Part shown: in pieces, positions 36,486 to 47,532 of the stretch
How positions within the stretch are numbered: the first letter of the stretch is position 1
How the letters are laid out: the number at the start of each line of letters is the position of its first letter
Origin: Alphaproteobacteria bacterium
GTDB taxonomy: Bacteria > Pseudomonadota > Alphaproteobacteria > Sphingomonadales > Emcibacteraceae
Direction: 5' to 3'
Assembly: GCA_020446675.1 (NCBI GenBank)
Contig: JAGREE010000010.1
Location: forward strand, 1-64,000
Length of the DNA: 64,000 bases
Program-made: the position numbers and the translations under genes
Notes under the pieces: generated by a model
Databases searched by the model: none
Told to the model about the DNA's origin: nothing
Seen by the model: only the letters and a program-made list of their open reading frames with translations

Positions 36486-36940
36486 ATTTAGGCATTATTG
36501 CTGTGGGGCGACTTAAAAAAAGCCCTGAAAGTGATTTGGTCAACACCTATCTCAAACGCTGCCCCTGGAAAGTGGACATCACCGAAGTTGAAGAAAGACG
36601 CCCAATTACAGGGGCGGAACGGATGGTAAGGGAGGGTGATTTAATTCTAAAGGCTATCCCTGAAAATGCCGTGGTTATCGCCCTTGATGAACGCGGCAGG
36701 GAAATGCGCAGCACTGATTTTGCATATAAAATCAGAGACTGGCAGGACCAGGGTGTTTCAAACCTTGTAATTCTGATCGGTGGTGCTGAAGGCTATGATG
36801 AGCGCGTTAAGGATCGCGCCGATATGCTTATATCATTTGGTATAATGACCTGGCCTCATATGATGGTCAGGGCAATGCTTTGTGAACAGCTTTATCGTGC
36901 CTCAACCATACTTGCCGGACATCCCTATCATAAAGACTAG
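36482..36940 (+). CDS. rlmH: 23S rRNA pseudouridine-1915 N3-methyltransferase
   Basis: SPOUT-class methyltransferase (152 residues) that modifies helix 69 of 23S rRNA. The knot region shows VIALDERGREMRS, VILIGGAEGYDE and ISFGIMTWPHMMVRAMLCEQLYRA, ending in HPYHKD, all typical of RlmH. It overlaps rsfS by 4 bases. Confidence 0.95.
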   Translation: MNLGIIAVGRLKKSPESDLVNTYLKRCPWKVDITEVEERRPITGAERMVREGDLILKAIPENAVVIALDERGREMRSTDFAYKIRDWQDQGVSNLVILIGGAEGYDERVKDRADMLISFGIMTWPHMMVRAMLCEQLYRASTILAGHPYHKD

Positions 36941-37003
36941 AAATGTTCATACTGCATTAACAAAACATCTTTATATTTTTCTTTAAAATTAATTAGTTGT
37001 ATA

Positions 37004-38569
37004 ATGGAACCCATGACAAAAACAGACATAAATCCGACCAGACCTGTAATGCTCTGCATCCTTGATGGATGGGGATCGCGGGATCAAACAGAAAATAATG
37101 CCATTAAAATGGCCAATACTCCTAATTATGATGCCATGATTAAGGAGTGTCCTTTCTCTCACCTGCAAACATCAGGCCTTTCCGTAGGATTGCCAGACGG
37201 GCAAATGGGAAATTCTGAAGTCGGGCACATGAATATCGGCGGCGGACGTGTCGTCATGCAGGACCTACCAAAAATTGATGAAGCAATAGCGAAAGATGAA
37301 TTAAAAAACATCCCCTGTCTGCAGAAGTCTATTGAAATATTAAGGAAAAATGGTGGAACCTGCCATCTGCTAGGGTTGCTATCACCCGGCGGTGTCCACA
37401 GTCATCAGGATCATATGGTCGCCCTTGCCCGTGCTTATAACCATGCCGGCATACCGGTTGCCATTCACGCATTTACCGATGGTCGTGACGTTCCGCCAAA
37501 AAGCGCTCTCGATTTTTTTAAAAAATTCGAAAGTGATATTGCCGACTTAAAAAATGTTAGAATTGCAACAGTCAGCGGCAGATATTATGCCATGGATCGT
37601 GACAACAGGTGGGACCGTGTGGTTAAAGCTTATAATGCGATCAGCTCTGGTCAGGGTCAAAAAGCAGCTAGCGCAGAAGATGCCGTAAATAAAGCTTATA
37701 ATTCAGAGCTTACTGATGAATTTATTGTACCAACAATTATTGGCAATTATACTGGAATGAGCGATGGTGATGCCATACTGATGGCTAATTTCCGTGCGGA
37801 TCGCGCTCGTGAAATAATGGCAACATTTATTGATCCTGACTTTAAAGGTTTTGAAAAATCATCAAACATTAAGTTAAGTATAGCACTCGGCCTGACAAAA
37901 TATTCCGATGCACTGAGCCCCTATATGGACTGCCTGTTTCCATCGGAACCCCTAAAAGAAACATTGGGTGAAATCGTATCTGACCATCACCTGAAACAGC
38001 TACGCATTGCTGAAACTGAGAAATTTGCTCATGTGACTTTCTTCTTTAACGGCGGTAATGAAGACCTTTATGAAGGGGAAGACAGAATTCTGGTCCCTTC
38101 CCCAGATGTCGCCACTTATGACCTTAAACCTGAAATGTCTGCCCCCGAAGTCACCGATAAGTTGGTTGACGCCATCCGATCAAAAAAATATGACCTGATA
38201 GTGGTGAATTATGCCAATCCCGATATGGTCGGCCACACTGGTGTGCTAAATGCCGCCATTAAAGCTGTAGAAACAATTGATAACAGCTTAGGACGTTTAA
38301 GAGATGCTCTTGCCGAAGTCAGTGGGACAATGCTTGTGACCGCAGATCACGGCAATATCGAACTGATGAAAGATCCGGATACCGGTGCACCACATACAGC
38401 GCATACGACAAATTTGGTGCCGTTTATTCTGGTTGGTGCAAACCGCGTTTCAGGACAAAAAATTACTCTGGACAATGGCGCATTGTGCGACGTTGCCCCG
38501 ACAATATTAACCCTGATGAAACTTGATCAACCAAAAACCATGAGCGGGCGAAGTCTGATCAAGTTTTAA
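37004..38569 (+). CDS. gpmI: Cofactor-independent phosphoglycerate mutase
   Basis: Manganese-dependent enzyme (521 residues) that interconverts 3- and 2-phosphoglycerate. The alkaline-phosphatase-fold metal site begins LCILDGWG; the nucleophilic Ser is in GNSEVGHMNIGGGRVV; further sites are FTDGRDVPP, NFRADRAREI, NYANPDMVGHTG and VTADHGNIE. The ATG at 37013 is an alternative start; a TATAAT at 37000 sits so close that a nearly leaderless transcript from the second ATG is possible. Confidence 0.94.
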   Translation: MEPMTKTDINPTRPVMLCILDGWGSRDQTENNAIKMANTPNYDAMIKECPFSHLQTSGLSVGLPDGQMGNSEVGHMNIGGGRVVMQDLPKIDEAIAKDELKNIPCLQKSIEILRKNGGTCHLLGLLSPGGVHSHQDHMVALARAYNHAGIPVAIHAFTDGRDVPPKSALDFFKKFESDIADLKNVRIATVSGRYYAMDRDNRWDRVVKAYNAISSGQGQKAASAEDAVNKAYNSELTDEFIVPTIIGNYTGMSDGDAILMANFRADRAREIMATFIDPDFKGFEKSSNIKLSIALGLTKYSDALSPYMDCLFPSEPLKETLGEIVSDHHLKQLRIAETEKFAHVTFFFNGGNEDLYEGEDRILVPSPDVATYDLKPEMSAPEVTDKLVDAIRSKKYDLIVVNYANPDMVGHTGVLNAAIKAVETIDNSLGRLRDALAEVSGTMLVTADHGNIELMKDPDTGAPHTAHTTNLVPFILVGANRVSGQKITLDNGALCDVAPTILTLMKLDQPKTMSGRSLIKF

Positions 38570-38637
38570 ATTGTGAGCAAAATATTATTCAAAACAAACG
38601 TCATAAAAGATATAAACATCAACAATTTCAGGCGCTA

Positions 38638-39882
38638 GTGCTTTTGCTCAGCGTCACGGTGGCATTTGTTACGTTTGTTCAGCCAACCTTTTCGCAAATC
38701 CGAACTGATAAAGAGGAAAACAGCGAACGCCTTGATCAGCTGCGAAAGCAGATTGAAGAAAGTTCAGAAAAAGCAGAAACTTATGAGGAAGAAGCTCTTG
38801 CCATCAGACGGGAAGTGCAGAAAATACAAGAGCAATTGATAAAATCTGCTGCTGAAATTCAGGCGACTGAGGATCAGATTCTTGCAAGAGAGGCCAACCT
38901 GAAAGAACTTCGTGCAAAAGAAATTGAACTGGAAAAAAATCTGAAACAGAAAAATTTTGAAATGGCCTCAACCCTCGGCGCAATGGAACGTCTGAGCATA
39001 CAAAGAACAAGCGTAGTTGCCTTTCGTCCGAACGAAGCCATCAATACTTTACGCACAACTGCACTGCTAAAAGTGATCTTACCTGATCTGAAAAACAGAG
39101 CAGGTATAATAGAAGATGATTTATCCGATCTTAACAAAGTCCGGGATGACATAACCCAGGAAAATATCGAACTTAAGAATGACCTTACTAAACTGGTTAT
39201 TTCAAATAATGAAATAGATGTGTTGCTGAAAAAAAGAGTGGAACGGCAAAAAAATCTTGAGCTTTCCACAAAGCAGGAGCGTGACAAATTAAAAACATTT
39301 GCTGAAAATGCAAAAGATCTGCAGGATCTATTGAGCAAAATCGAGCGGGAAATTGCATTGCGCGAAGAGGCCGCCAGACGGGCAGAAGAAGCCCTGAGAG
39401 ATAAACCAACAACATCAGGGAATAAACCTTCATTGGCCAGTATCCCAATGCCTGATGGCGGCGCGGACTTTGCCAGCGCCAAAGGAAATCTCCCTCTTCC
39501 TGTTCGGGGTTCAATTGATCAGATTTATGACCAGATGCTTTCCACAGGACAGCGCTCAAAAGGAATTGTTGTTGATACATTGGCTGGTGCCACAGTCATT
39601 GCACCGCATGAAGGACGGATTGTTTATGCCGGAAAGTTCAGATCATACGGACAGCTCTTGATCATCTCCCATGGAGAAGGGTATCATACTTTGTTGGCCG
39701 GTATGGAAAATATTAATGGTATAGTAGGACAATGGGTATTAAAAGGGGAACCAATAGGTCAAATGTCCTCGGATACAGGTCAGTCAAATTCCCGCCAGAA
39801 ACTTTATGTGGAGTTGAGACTGAAAGGAAAGCCAATTAACCCGTTACCATGGATCGTTGCCATGGACCGGGGTGGAAAGTGA
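38638..39882 (+). CDS. envC: EnvC-like murein hydrolase activator
   Basis: Periplasmic protein (414 residues from this start) with a signal segment, a long coiled coil (about residues 25-265) and a C-terminal degenerate LytM/M23 domain (LPLPVRGSID to the end). The usual zinc ligands are replaced, for example LYVELR instead of an HxH motif, as in EnvC, which activates amidases rather than cutting peptidoglycan. FtsEX at 18-20 kb would be its controller. The annotated start is a GTG without a ribosome binding site; the frame stays open upstream into a basic, signal-like stretch, so the true start is uncertain. Confidence 0.83.
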   Translation: MLLLSVTVAFVTFVQPTFSQIRTDKEENSERLDQLRKQIEESSEKAETYEEEALAIRREVQKIQEQLIKSAAEIQATEDQILAREANLKELRAKEIELEKNLKQKNFEMASTLGAMERLSIQRTSVVAFRPNEAINTLRTTALLKVILPDLKNRAGIIEDDLSDLNKVRDDITQENIELKNDLTKLVISNNEIDVLLKKRVERQKNLELSTKQERDKLKTFAENAKDLQDLLSKIEREIALREEAARRAEEALRDKPTTSGNKPSLASIPMPDGGADFASAKGNLPLPVRGSIDQIYDQMLSTGQRSKGIVVDTLAGATVIAPHEGRIVYAGKFRSYGQLLIISHGEGYHTLLAGMENINGIVGQWVLKGEPIGQMSSDTGQSNSRQKLYVELRLKGKPINPLPWIVAMDRGGK

Positions 39883-39899
39883 TAGAAAGGTATTTAGTG

Positions 39900-41252
39900 A
39901 TGAAACAAATATTTAAAATGACAGCATTTGCTATTGGCTTTGTATGTGTGTCATTTATAGCCCCTTCAAATGCCGCCAAAACAGATACTTATAACCAGTT
40001 GAATTTATTTGCCACTGTGTTTGAAAATATCCGCCGCGATTATGTCAAAGAAGTGGATGACGAAGAACTGATCGAGGCCGCGATCAATGGCATGCTAACC
40101 TCTTTGGACCCCCATTCAACTTATTTAAATTCCAAGCGATTTGAGAATATGAATGTCCAGATGGATGGCGAATTTGGAGGTTTGGGTATTGAAGTTACTA
40201 TGGACAAAGGTGTTATCCTAGTGGTGACACCTATGGATGATACGCCTGCATCACGTGCCGGTATCAAGGCTGGTGACTATATTACCAAAATCAATGGTGA
40301 ACAGATAAACGGTCTTACCTTAAACGAGGCTGTCGAGAAAATGCGCGGTAAAGTCGGCACAGATATCGACGTTACCATTGTTCGAAAAGGTGAGAAGGAT
40401 TTGATTGAGCTGACACTCAAACGCGCCATTATTGAGGTTCAGTCTGTTAGGCACCATATTGAAGATGAAATAGGCTATATCAGGATTTCATCCTTTACAA
40501 AGAAAACAACAAGTGGTCTCCATGATGCCATAAAAGAAATCAAAGACGAGCTTGGTGATAATCTACAAGGGATCGTACTTGATCTACGGAACAATCCCGG
40601 TGGTATTCTGGATCAGGCAGTAGATGTATCTGACACATTTCTTGAGCGCGGTGAAATTGTTTCAACAAGACCCAGAAATGATGAAAAAATTATCCGCTAC
40701 AATGCAAAATCAGGTGACAGCATTGATCATAAGGCTCTGGTCGTGCTGATAAACGGGGGCTCTGCTTCCGCATCAGAAATTGTCGCCGGCGCCCTTCAGG
40801 ATCATGCAAGAGCCGTTATTGTTGGAACCCAGTCTTTCGGTAAAGGGTCAGTTCAAACCGTTATGCCATTGCAAACCAACGGTGCTATGAGCATGACAAC
40901 CGCTTATTATTTTACACCTTCCGGAAACTCCATTCAGGGTAAGGGCATTACGCCTGATGTTGTGGTTGAACAGCTTCGCCTTGATAAGCCGGACGAGCCC
41001 CGTGATCAGCGAACAGAAGCCAGTCTGCGTGGGAGTTTGGCCAATCCAAATGCTGACAAGGAAGATAACCCGGATGATGAGCAGGCAGTAACAGCAGATG
41101 ACGACGAAAAAGCGGCAACTGACGAAGCGGCAGACAATGAGGCGAATAAAGACAAAAAAGTGACGCAGAAGTTGACCACTGCTCAGGATGATTATCAGCT
41201 TAATTTTGCCTTGAATCTTATTCGTGGTATGTCAATTGCCCGGAATAATTAA
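39900..41252 (+). CDS. ctpA: S41 family carboxy-terminal processing protease
   Basis: Periplasmic serine protease (450 residues). Signal peptide ending near SNAAK, a PDZ domain (about residues 85-160, with GGLGIEVTMDKG), then the S41 catalytic core: the Ser in GGSASASEIVAGAL and the Lys in GTQSFGKGSVQ. The C-terminal 60 residues are acidic and low-complexity (Asp/Glu/Ala), ending in a short helical segment. A longer frame reaches back into envC but lacks a signal. It is 17 bases after envC; the envC-ctpA pairing is conserved in Alphaproteobacteria. Confidence 0.93.
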   Translation: MKQIFKMTAFAIGFVCVSFIAPSNAAKTDTYNQLNLFATVFENIRRDYVKEVDDEELIEAAINGMLTSLDPHSTYLNSKRFENMNVQMDGEFGGLGIEVTMDKGVILVVTPMDDTPASRAGIKAGDYITKINGEQINGLTLNEAVEKMRGKVGTDIDVTIVRKGEKDLIELTLKRAIIEVQSVRHHIEDEIGYIRISSFTKKTTSGLHDAIKEIKDELGDNLQGIVLDLRNNPGGILDQAVDVSDTFLERGEIVSTRPRNDEKIIRYNAKSGDSIDHKALVVLINGGSASASEIVAGALQDHARAVIVGTQSFGKGSVQTVMPLQTNGAMSMTTAYYFTPSGNSIQGKGITPDVVVEQLRLDKPDEPRDQRTEASLRGSLANPNADKEDNPDDEQAVTADDDEKAATDEAADNEANKDKKVTQKLTTAQDDYQLNFALNLIRGMSIARNN

Positions 41253-41304
41253 AGGTATTTTGCCTGTAAAATAAACTAAACATCAATCGTTTAGAGAAAA
41301 TAAT

Positions 41305-42504
41305 ATGGCCAGTGAACCAGAACTAAAAGTAGCGACGAGACAGAAGGTCCTTAACCCGCTCTATCTTGCGTGGGGTCTGGTTTTGCTGGTTATCGCTCTT
41401 ATAATTTTATGGGTTTATTTTTCTGATGATCCGGAAACTGAAAATAATGAAATGCCCGTGGAACTTTCTGAGCAAACAAAGGAAGAAAATACCCCTGTAG
41501 CCGTTGCAACAGAAATGCCTGAACAAATGCAGGATGCGGCACCAACTGACACTGCGCCTGAAGAACAAGTAATTGCTGAGGAGCCATCGGAGCCTGCTCA
41601 ACAGGACTTAGTTAACGATACGCCGCAAGCACCAACATTAAAAGTTCCCGAGCAACAGATCAGCGAACAGCGCCAGGCATTGATCAGCACCCAAATGCCG
41701 TTAAAAAAAGCGCCAAATGAAAATCTTCTTGTTAAAGGTGATAATGGGCTGCTCCCTGTTCTCGGGCCGGATGGACTTGTCGCCTGGAAAGAATATGCAA
41801 GACCTTATAGCGGACCGGAGGATGTTCCAAGAATTGCCATTCTGATTACGGATATTGGTTTAAATACAAAAAGCAGTAATGCAGCCATAGATGACTTACC
41901 TGGTCAGGTTGATCTGGCCTTTTCCCCATATGGTCGAAATCTGCAGGACTGGATGGATAAAGCACGAGCCAAAGGTCATGAGGGCATACTGATGCTTCCT
42001 GCTGAGCCGCTAAATTATCCTGATAATGACCCCGGCCCGCACTCACTGCTAACGAATTTAAGCGAAACAGATAATCTAAAGCGGCTTGACTGGCTCCTTT
42101 CTCAGGTGGCCGGTTATGTTGGCGTCGTTAATCATATGGGATCCAAATTCACTGCCTCTGAAGAAGGGATGATGCCAATATTGAATGACTTGAATAATCG
42201 GGGCATGCTGTTTATTGACAGCCGTTCAACACGGTTCAGCATGGCCGCAAGGCTCGCCCGTCAAATCAATATGCCGCGAGCTATGAATGACCGTTTTATT
42301 GATAATGTCATTTCACCTGCGGAAATAAAACGTCAGTTGGCTGAGCTTGAAAAGACCGCCCGGACTTTTGGAACCGCATTGGGACTGGCCCGCGCAACCC
42401 CACTGACAATCAGGGAAATAGCCGCATGGGCGGATACTCTTGACAAAAATGGCATCCAACTGGTGCCAATAACGGCAATTGCAAACCGACAACCGATAAA
42501 ATAA
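41305..42504 (+). CDS. Divergent polysaccharide deacetylase (YibQ-like)
   Basis: Protein of 399 residues. One N-terminal membrane helix (about residues 22-40), a Pro/Glu/Gln-rich periplasmic linker (to about 140), then a divergent polysaccharide deacetylase domain: RIAILITDIGLNTKSS, DLAFSPYG, ILMLPAEPLNYP, VVNHMGSKFT and FIDSRST. Position after envC and ctpA is the usual one and suggests a role in cell-wall remodelling; catalytic activity is unproven for this family. Confidence 0.88.
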   Translation: MASEPELKVATRQKVLNPLYLAWGLVLLVIALIILWVYFSDDPETENNEMPVELSEQTKEENTPVAVATEMPEQMQDAAPTDTAPEEQVIAEEPSEPAQQDLVNDTPQAPTLKVPEQQISEQRQALISTQMPLKKAPNENLLVKGDNGLLPVLGPDGLVAWKEYARPYSGPEDVPRIAILITDIGLNTKSSNAAIDDLPGQVDLAFSPYGRNLQDWMDKARAKGHEGILMLPAEPLNYPDNDPGPHSLLTNLSETDNLKRLDWLLSQVAGYVGVVNHMGSKFTASEEGMMPILNDLNNRGMLFIDSRSTRFSMAARLARQINMPRAMNDRFIDNVISPAEIKRQLAELEKTARTFGTALGLARATPLTIREIAAWADTLDKNGIQLVPITAIANRQPIK

Positions 42505-42508
42505 ACTT

Positions 42509-42982
42509 ATGATTATGGATAAAAAGCTACCTTACCGTCGATGCGCAGGCATCATGCTTCTTAATACTGAAGGAAAAGTGTTTGTTGCCAAACGAATAGA
42601 CACCGATGTCGAAGCATGGCAAATGCCCCAGGGTGGAATTGATGATGGAGAGGAGCCAATGGAGGCAGCCATCCGCGAACTGGAAGAAGAAACCGGTATA
42701 AAGAATGCGGAAATAATTGCTGAATATGGAAGCTGGCTAACCTATGATTTACCGGATGAACTTTATGGTAAAGTCTGGAAGGGACGTTATGGCGGACAAA
42801 CAATGAAATGGTATGTCATGCGGTATCTTGGGAGTGATGATGATATTAATATTGAAACAGAGAACCCGGAATTTTCAACCTGGAAATGGGCAGAGATGAA
42901 TAGCCTGGAAGATATGATCGTCCCATTTAAAAAAGAAATATACCGTTTACTCTCTGAACAATTCTCTTACCTTACGGACTAA
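42509..42982 (+). CDS. rppH: RNA pyrophosphohydrolase
   Basis: Nudix hydrolase (157 residues) that removes pyrophosphate from mRNA 5' ends and triggers decay. The Nudix box GGIDDGEEPMEAAIRELEEE fits GX5EX7REUXEEXGU. YRRCAGIMLLN and WQMPQGG are typical of RppH. A second ATG at 42515 could be the start; neither has a good ribosome binding site, and coupling to the gene 4 bases upstream is likely. Confidence 0.92.
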   Translation: MIMDKKLPYRRCAGIMLLNTEGKVFVAKRIDTDVEAWQMPQGGIDDGEEPMEAAIRELEEETGIKNAEIIAEYGSWLTYDLPDELYGKVWKGRYGGQTMKWYVMRYLGSDDDINIETENPEFSTWKWAEMNSLEDMIVPFKKEIYRLLSEQFSYLTD

Positions 42983-42985
42983 GCA

Positions 42986-43795
42986 ATGCAGGATGATAAA
43001 AACAAATTACTTCCCGTGATGGATATTTTGAGAAATACCTATCTCACCGTTTATTCAAATATTAAATCGCTCATAATATTTTCATATTTGTTGGCAGTAC
43101 CTATTTATCTGATCTCACAGCTTCTGACGATGCCAACGACAGAAGAGCCAACAGTAAACTATTTCACTATAGCCGCTTATGTTCTTATCAGCCTGTTAAT
43201 CCTTGCCATTACAAACATATATTTTTATAGATTATTTAAGCTGGGCAAAGAAAATGTGCTTAAAATCACACCGGACCAGCTCTTTTCCGTATCAACCAGT
43301 ATGCTTGCTTATTTGCTGGCTCTTTTTGGTATTCTTTTTATTGCTTTGGTTACAATCTCGCTCATTATCGGCGTAATTGTTTCTGTGGTGAATGAGCTTG
43401 TTGGCCCGAGTAGGACTTCTTATACCAGTGCTGTTGCAAATTTAATAATACTGATCGTGATGTTACTGATTAATATGCGACTTCAGCCAACCTTTATCAG
43501 TATTGCTATAAATGAACAAACATTACCGATGAAATCCGCCTATTTTTATACTCGCGATAATAACAGGGAATTGATCCTGATTGGCCTCTTCAGCTTTATT
43601 CCAGCGTTACTTCCGTCAACTGTGGCATTGATGTTTGTCAATAATCTTAGTCTTTCACAGAATGCCGTTGTAATTACTGATTTTCTGTTATTTCCGTTAT
43701 TGCTTTTGCCTAACTTAGTTCTGCTTAGTGCCGGAGTACAAATATATAATTATCTGGTGCCACAAAACAAAGGCCATATGGATATTCAGGTATAA
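42986..43795 (+). CDS. Multipass membrane protein, tandem paralogue 1
   Basis: Integral membrane protein of 269 residues with about six hydrophobic segments, preceded by a short amphipathic N-terminus (MDILRNTYLTVYSNI). It resembles its downstream neighbour in order and motifs: YRLFKLGKEN matches YRLYMLGPEH, and RLQPTFISIAI matches RFSLAISARTI, each followed by a polar patch and helices. Similar architecture occurs in proteins annotated as DUF4013/GPDPase-type membrane domains, but I do not recognise the family. It begins 3 bases after rppH. Confidence 0.7.
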   Translation: MQDDKNKLLPVMDILRNTYLTVYSNIKSLIIFSYLLAVPIYLISQLLTMPTTEEPTVNYFTIAAYVLISLLILAITNIYFYRLFKLGKENVLKITPDQLFSVSTSMLAYLLALFGILFIALVTISLIIGVIVSVVNELVGPSRTSYTSAVANLIILIVMLLINMRLQPTFISIAINEQTLPMKSAYFYTRDNNRELILIGLFSFIPALLPSTVALMFVNNLSLSQNAVVITDFLLFPLLLLPNLVLLSAGVQIYNYLVPQNKGHMDIQV

Positions 43796-43796
43796 A

Positions 43797-44663
43797 ATGA
43801 AGGATGACAATGCCATACTTTGTTTAAAAACATCTCTTAAAGATGCTTATTCCAGTTTGTGGCGTTATAAACGAAACCATATTTTAATTTCTTACATGGC
43901 TTTTCTTCCCTTTACTTTCTTTGGTCTTCTGGGGCTTTTTGATCCCTTCTTTTTACCCAGATCCTCGGACCAATTGGTTCCGACCGGGTATAACCTTTCT
44001 TTCATGCTTTATATCATAACGACCTATTTATGGTCTATCCCGTGTATTATTCTCTGGTACCGGCTATATATGCTGGGGCCGGAACATTTACTTCGCCGTA
44101 AAATTTGGCCAATATTGACCCGAAGCTATGTCCTTATGTCAAAAGTATTATTTCTGATCGGTGTTTTTGCAATACTTGCTATCTTGCTCATTACAGCTCT
44201 TGCAATGTTGATCAGTTATCTGAATCTGGACAGCAGTGTTTCTGATTTTCTTGAATTAACAGATACAGAATTTACCCGCTTTATCATGATAACATTTGTT
44301 GTCGGGTTTATTACATATATCTTTTTTCTGCGCTTCAGCCTGGCAATCAGTGCCAGAACGATTGGTAAAAAAATTGGTTTTATGACCTCATGGCGTTTAA
44401 CCGAAAGAAGTACGTTCAGAATGTTCCTGAGTTTTATGGCTATTTTTGTTCCAACGGTTTTCCTGAGCTTGCTGACAGTATATGTCTATCAATGGCTTCT
44501 GGGAATTGATCTATTCTATTCAGGTCAAATGCTTTCCACCATGTCCTATATTCACATATTTATTCTGGCTCCCGCTATAACCTTACCGCTTTCTGCAACT
44601 TGTTCTCAATGTGCTGCATTTTACCGGCATTGTGGTGGGGAAGCCTGCGACATTGATCAATAA
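43797..44663 (+). CDS. Multipass membrane protein, tandem paralogue 2
   Basis: Membrane protein of 288 residues with about six hydrophobic segments and the same layout as its upstream neighbour: an amphipathic start (LKTSLKDAYSSLWRYK), two helices, YRLYMLGPEH, two helices, RFSLAISARTIGKK, SWRLTERSTFRMF and final helices. AGGT lies before the ATG; a longer frame overlapping paralogue 1 is rejected. It ends the long plus-strand run at a bidirectional terminator. Function unknown; the pair probably forms a complex or arose by tandem duplication. Confidence 0.7.
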   Translation: MKDDNAILCLKTSLKDAYSSLWRYKRNHILISYMAFLPFTFFGLLGLFDPFFLPRSSDQLVPTGYNLSFMLYIITTYLWSIPCIILWYRLYMLGPEHLLRRKIWPILTRSYVLMSKVLFLIGVFAILAILLITALAMLISYLNLDSSVSDFLELTDTEFTRFIMITFVVGFITYIFFLRFSLAISARTIGKKIGFMTSWRLTERSTFRMFLSFMAIFVPTVFLSLLTVYVYQWLLGIDLFYSGQMLSTMSYIHIFILAPAITLPLSATCSQCAAFYRHCGGEACDIDQ

Positions 44664-44665
44664 AA

Positions 44666-44699
44666 AAAGCCCTGCCGGAATTGTATCATGCAGGGCTTT
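44666..44699. terminator. Bidirectional terminator between the membrane gene and atpC
   Basis: AAAGCCCTGC pairs perfectly with GCAGGGCTTT (10 bp) around a 14-base loop, with A- and T-rich flanks on both sides. It serves the plus-strand run and the convergent atp operon. Confidence 0.88.
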
Positions 44700-44719
44700 A
44701 ATTACAATAGATTATCGGG

Positions 44720-45130
44720 TCAGGCCGCTTCTCTGTTCAATACGTCAAGGATAGAAACGACACGGTCCCGTGCTTTTTCTGCACGTGCTTTCTCATCGGC
44801 ATCTTTTGCATCCTGCACATCTTCCTGAAGGTCTTTCAGTTCTGCTTCAAAATGGGCTTTATCAACCTCAGCAAGCGGCAATGCTGTTTCAGCAAGAATT
44901 GTCAGACCGGCAGGGTTTACTTCAGCAAAACCGCCAACGACAAGAAGTTTTTCCACATCACCCGCGTCATGAACTTCAATAATGCCAGTTCGTAAGGTTG
45001 AAACAACAGGTGCATGCAACGGCATAACACCAAAATCACCTTCAGTTCCCGGCACTACGACCATATCAACTTCCGCTGATTTTAGTAATCTGGCGGGAGA
45101 TACCAGTTCAAAATGAAGTTTATCGGCCAT
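44720..45130 (-). CDS. atpC: ATP synthase F1 epsilon subunit
   Basis: Rotor subunit (136 residues) linking F1 to F0 and regulating ATPase activity. The N-terminal beta sandwich has FELVSPARLL, VVPGTEGDFGVMPLHAPVVS and VVGGFAEVNP; a C-terminal helical region rich in Ala/Glu/Lys follows. It is the last gene of the atp operon, 20 bases after atpD, and ends at the terminator. Confidence 0.95.
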   Translation of the reverse strand: MADKLHFELVSPARLLKSAEVDMVVVPGTEGDFGVMPLHAPVVSTLRTGIIEVHDAGDVEKLLVVGGFAEVNPAGLTILAETALPLAEVDKAHFEAELKDLQEDVQDAKDADEKARAEKARDRVVSILDVLNREAA

Positions 45131-45150
45131 ACCCGTTAGGTCCTCTTAAT

Positions 45151-47498
<2,348 letters not shown>

Positions 47499-47532
47499 AC
47501 TGACTTATCCTATTTTGTCCAATTACTTAAGC

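Noticed and set aside
38874..39482. Minus-strand frame of 202 codons opposite the EnvC-like gene
   Set aside because: Serine/Arg-rich shadow of the coiled-coil coding sequence; the plus-strand protein is clearly real.
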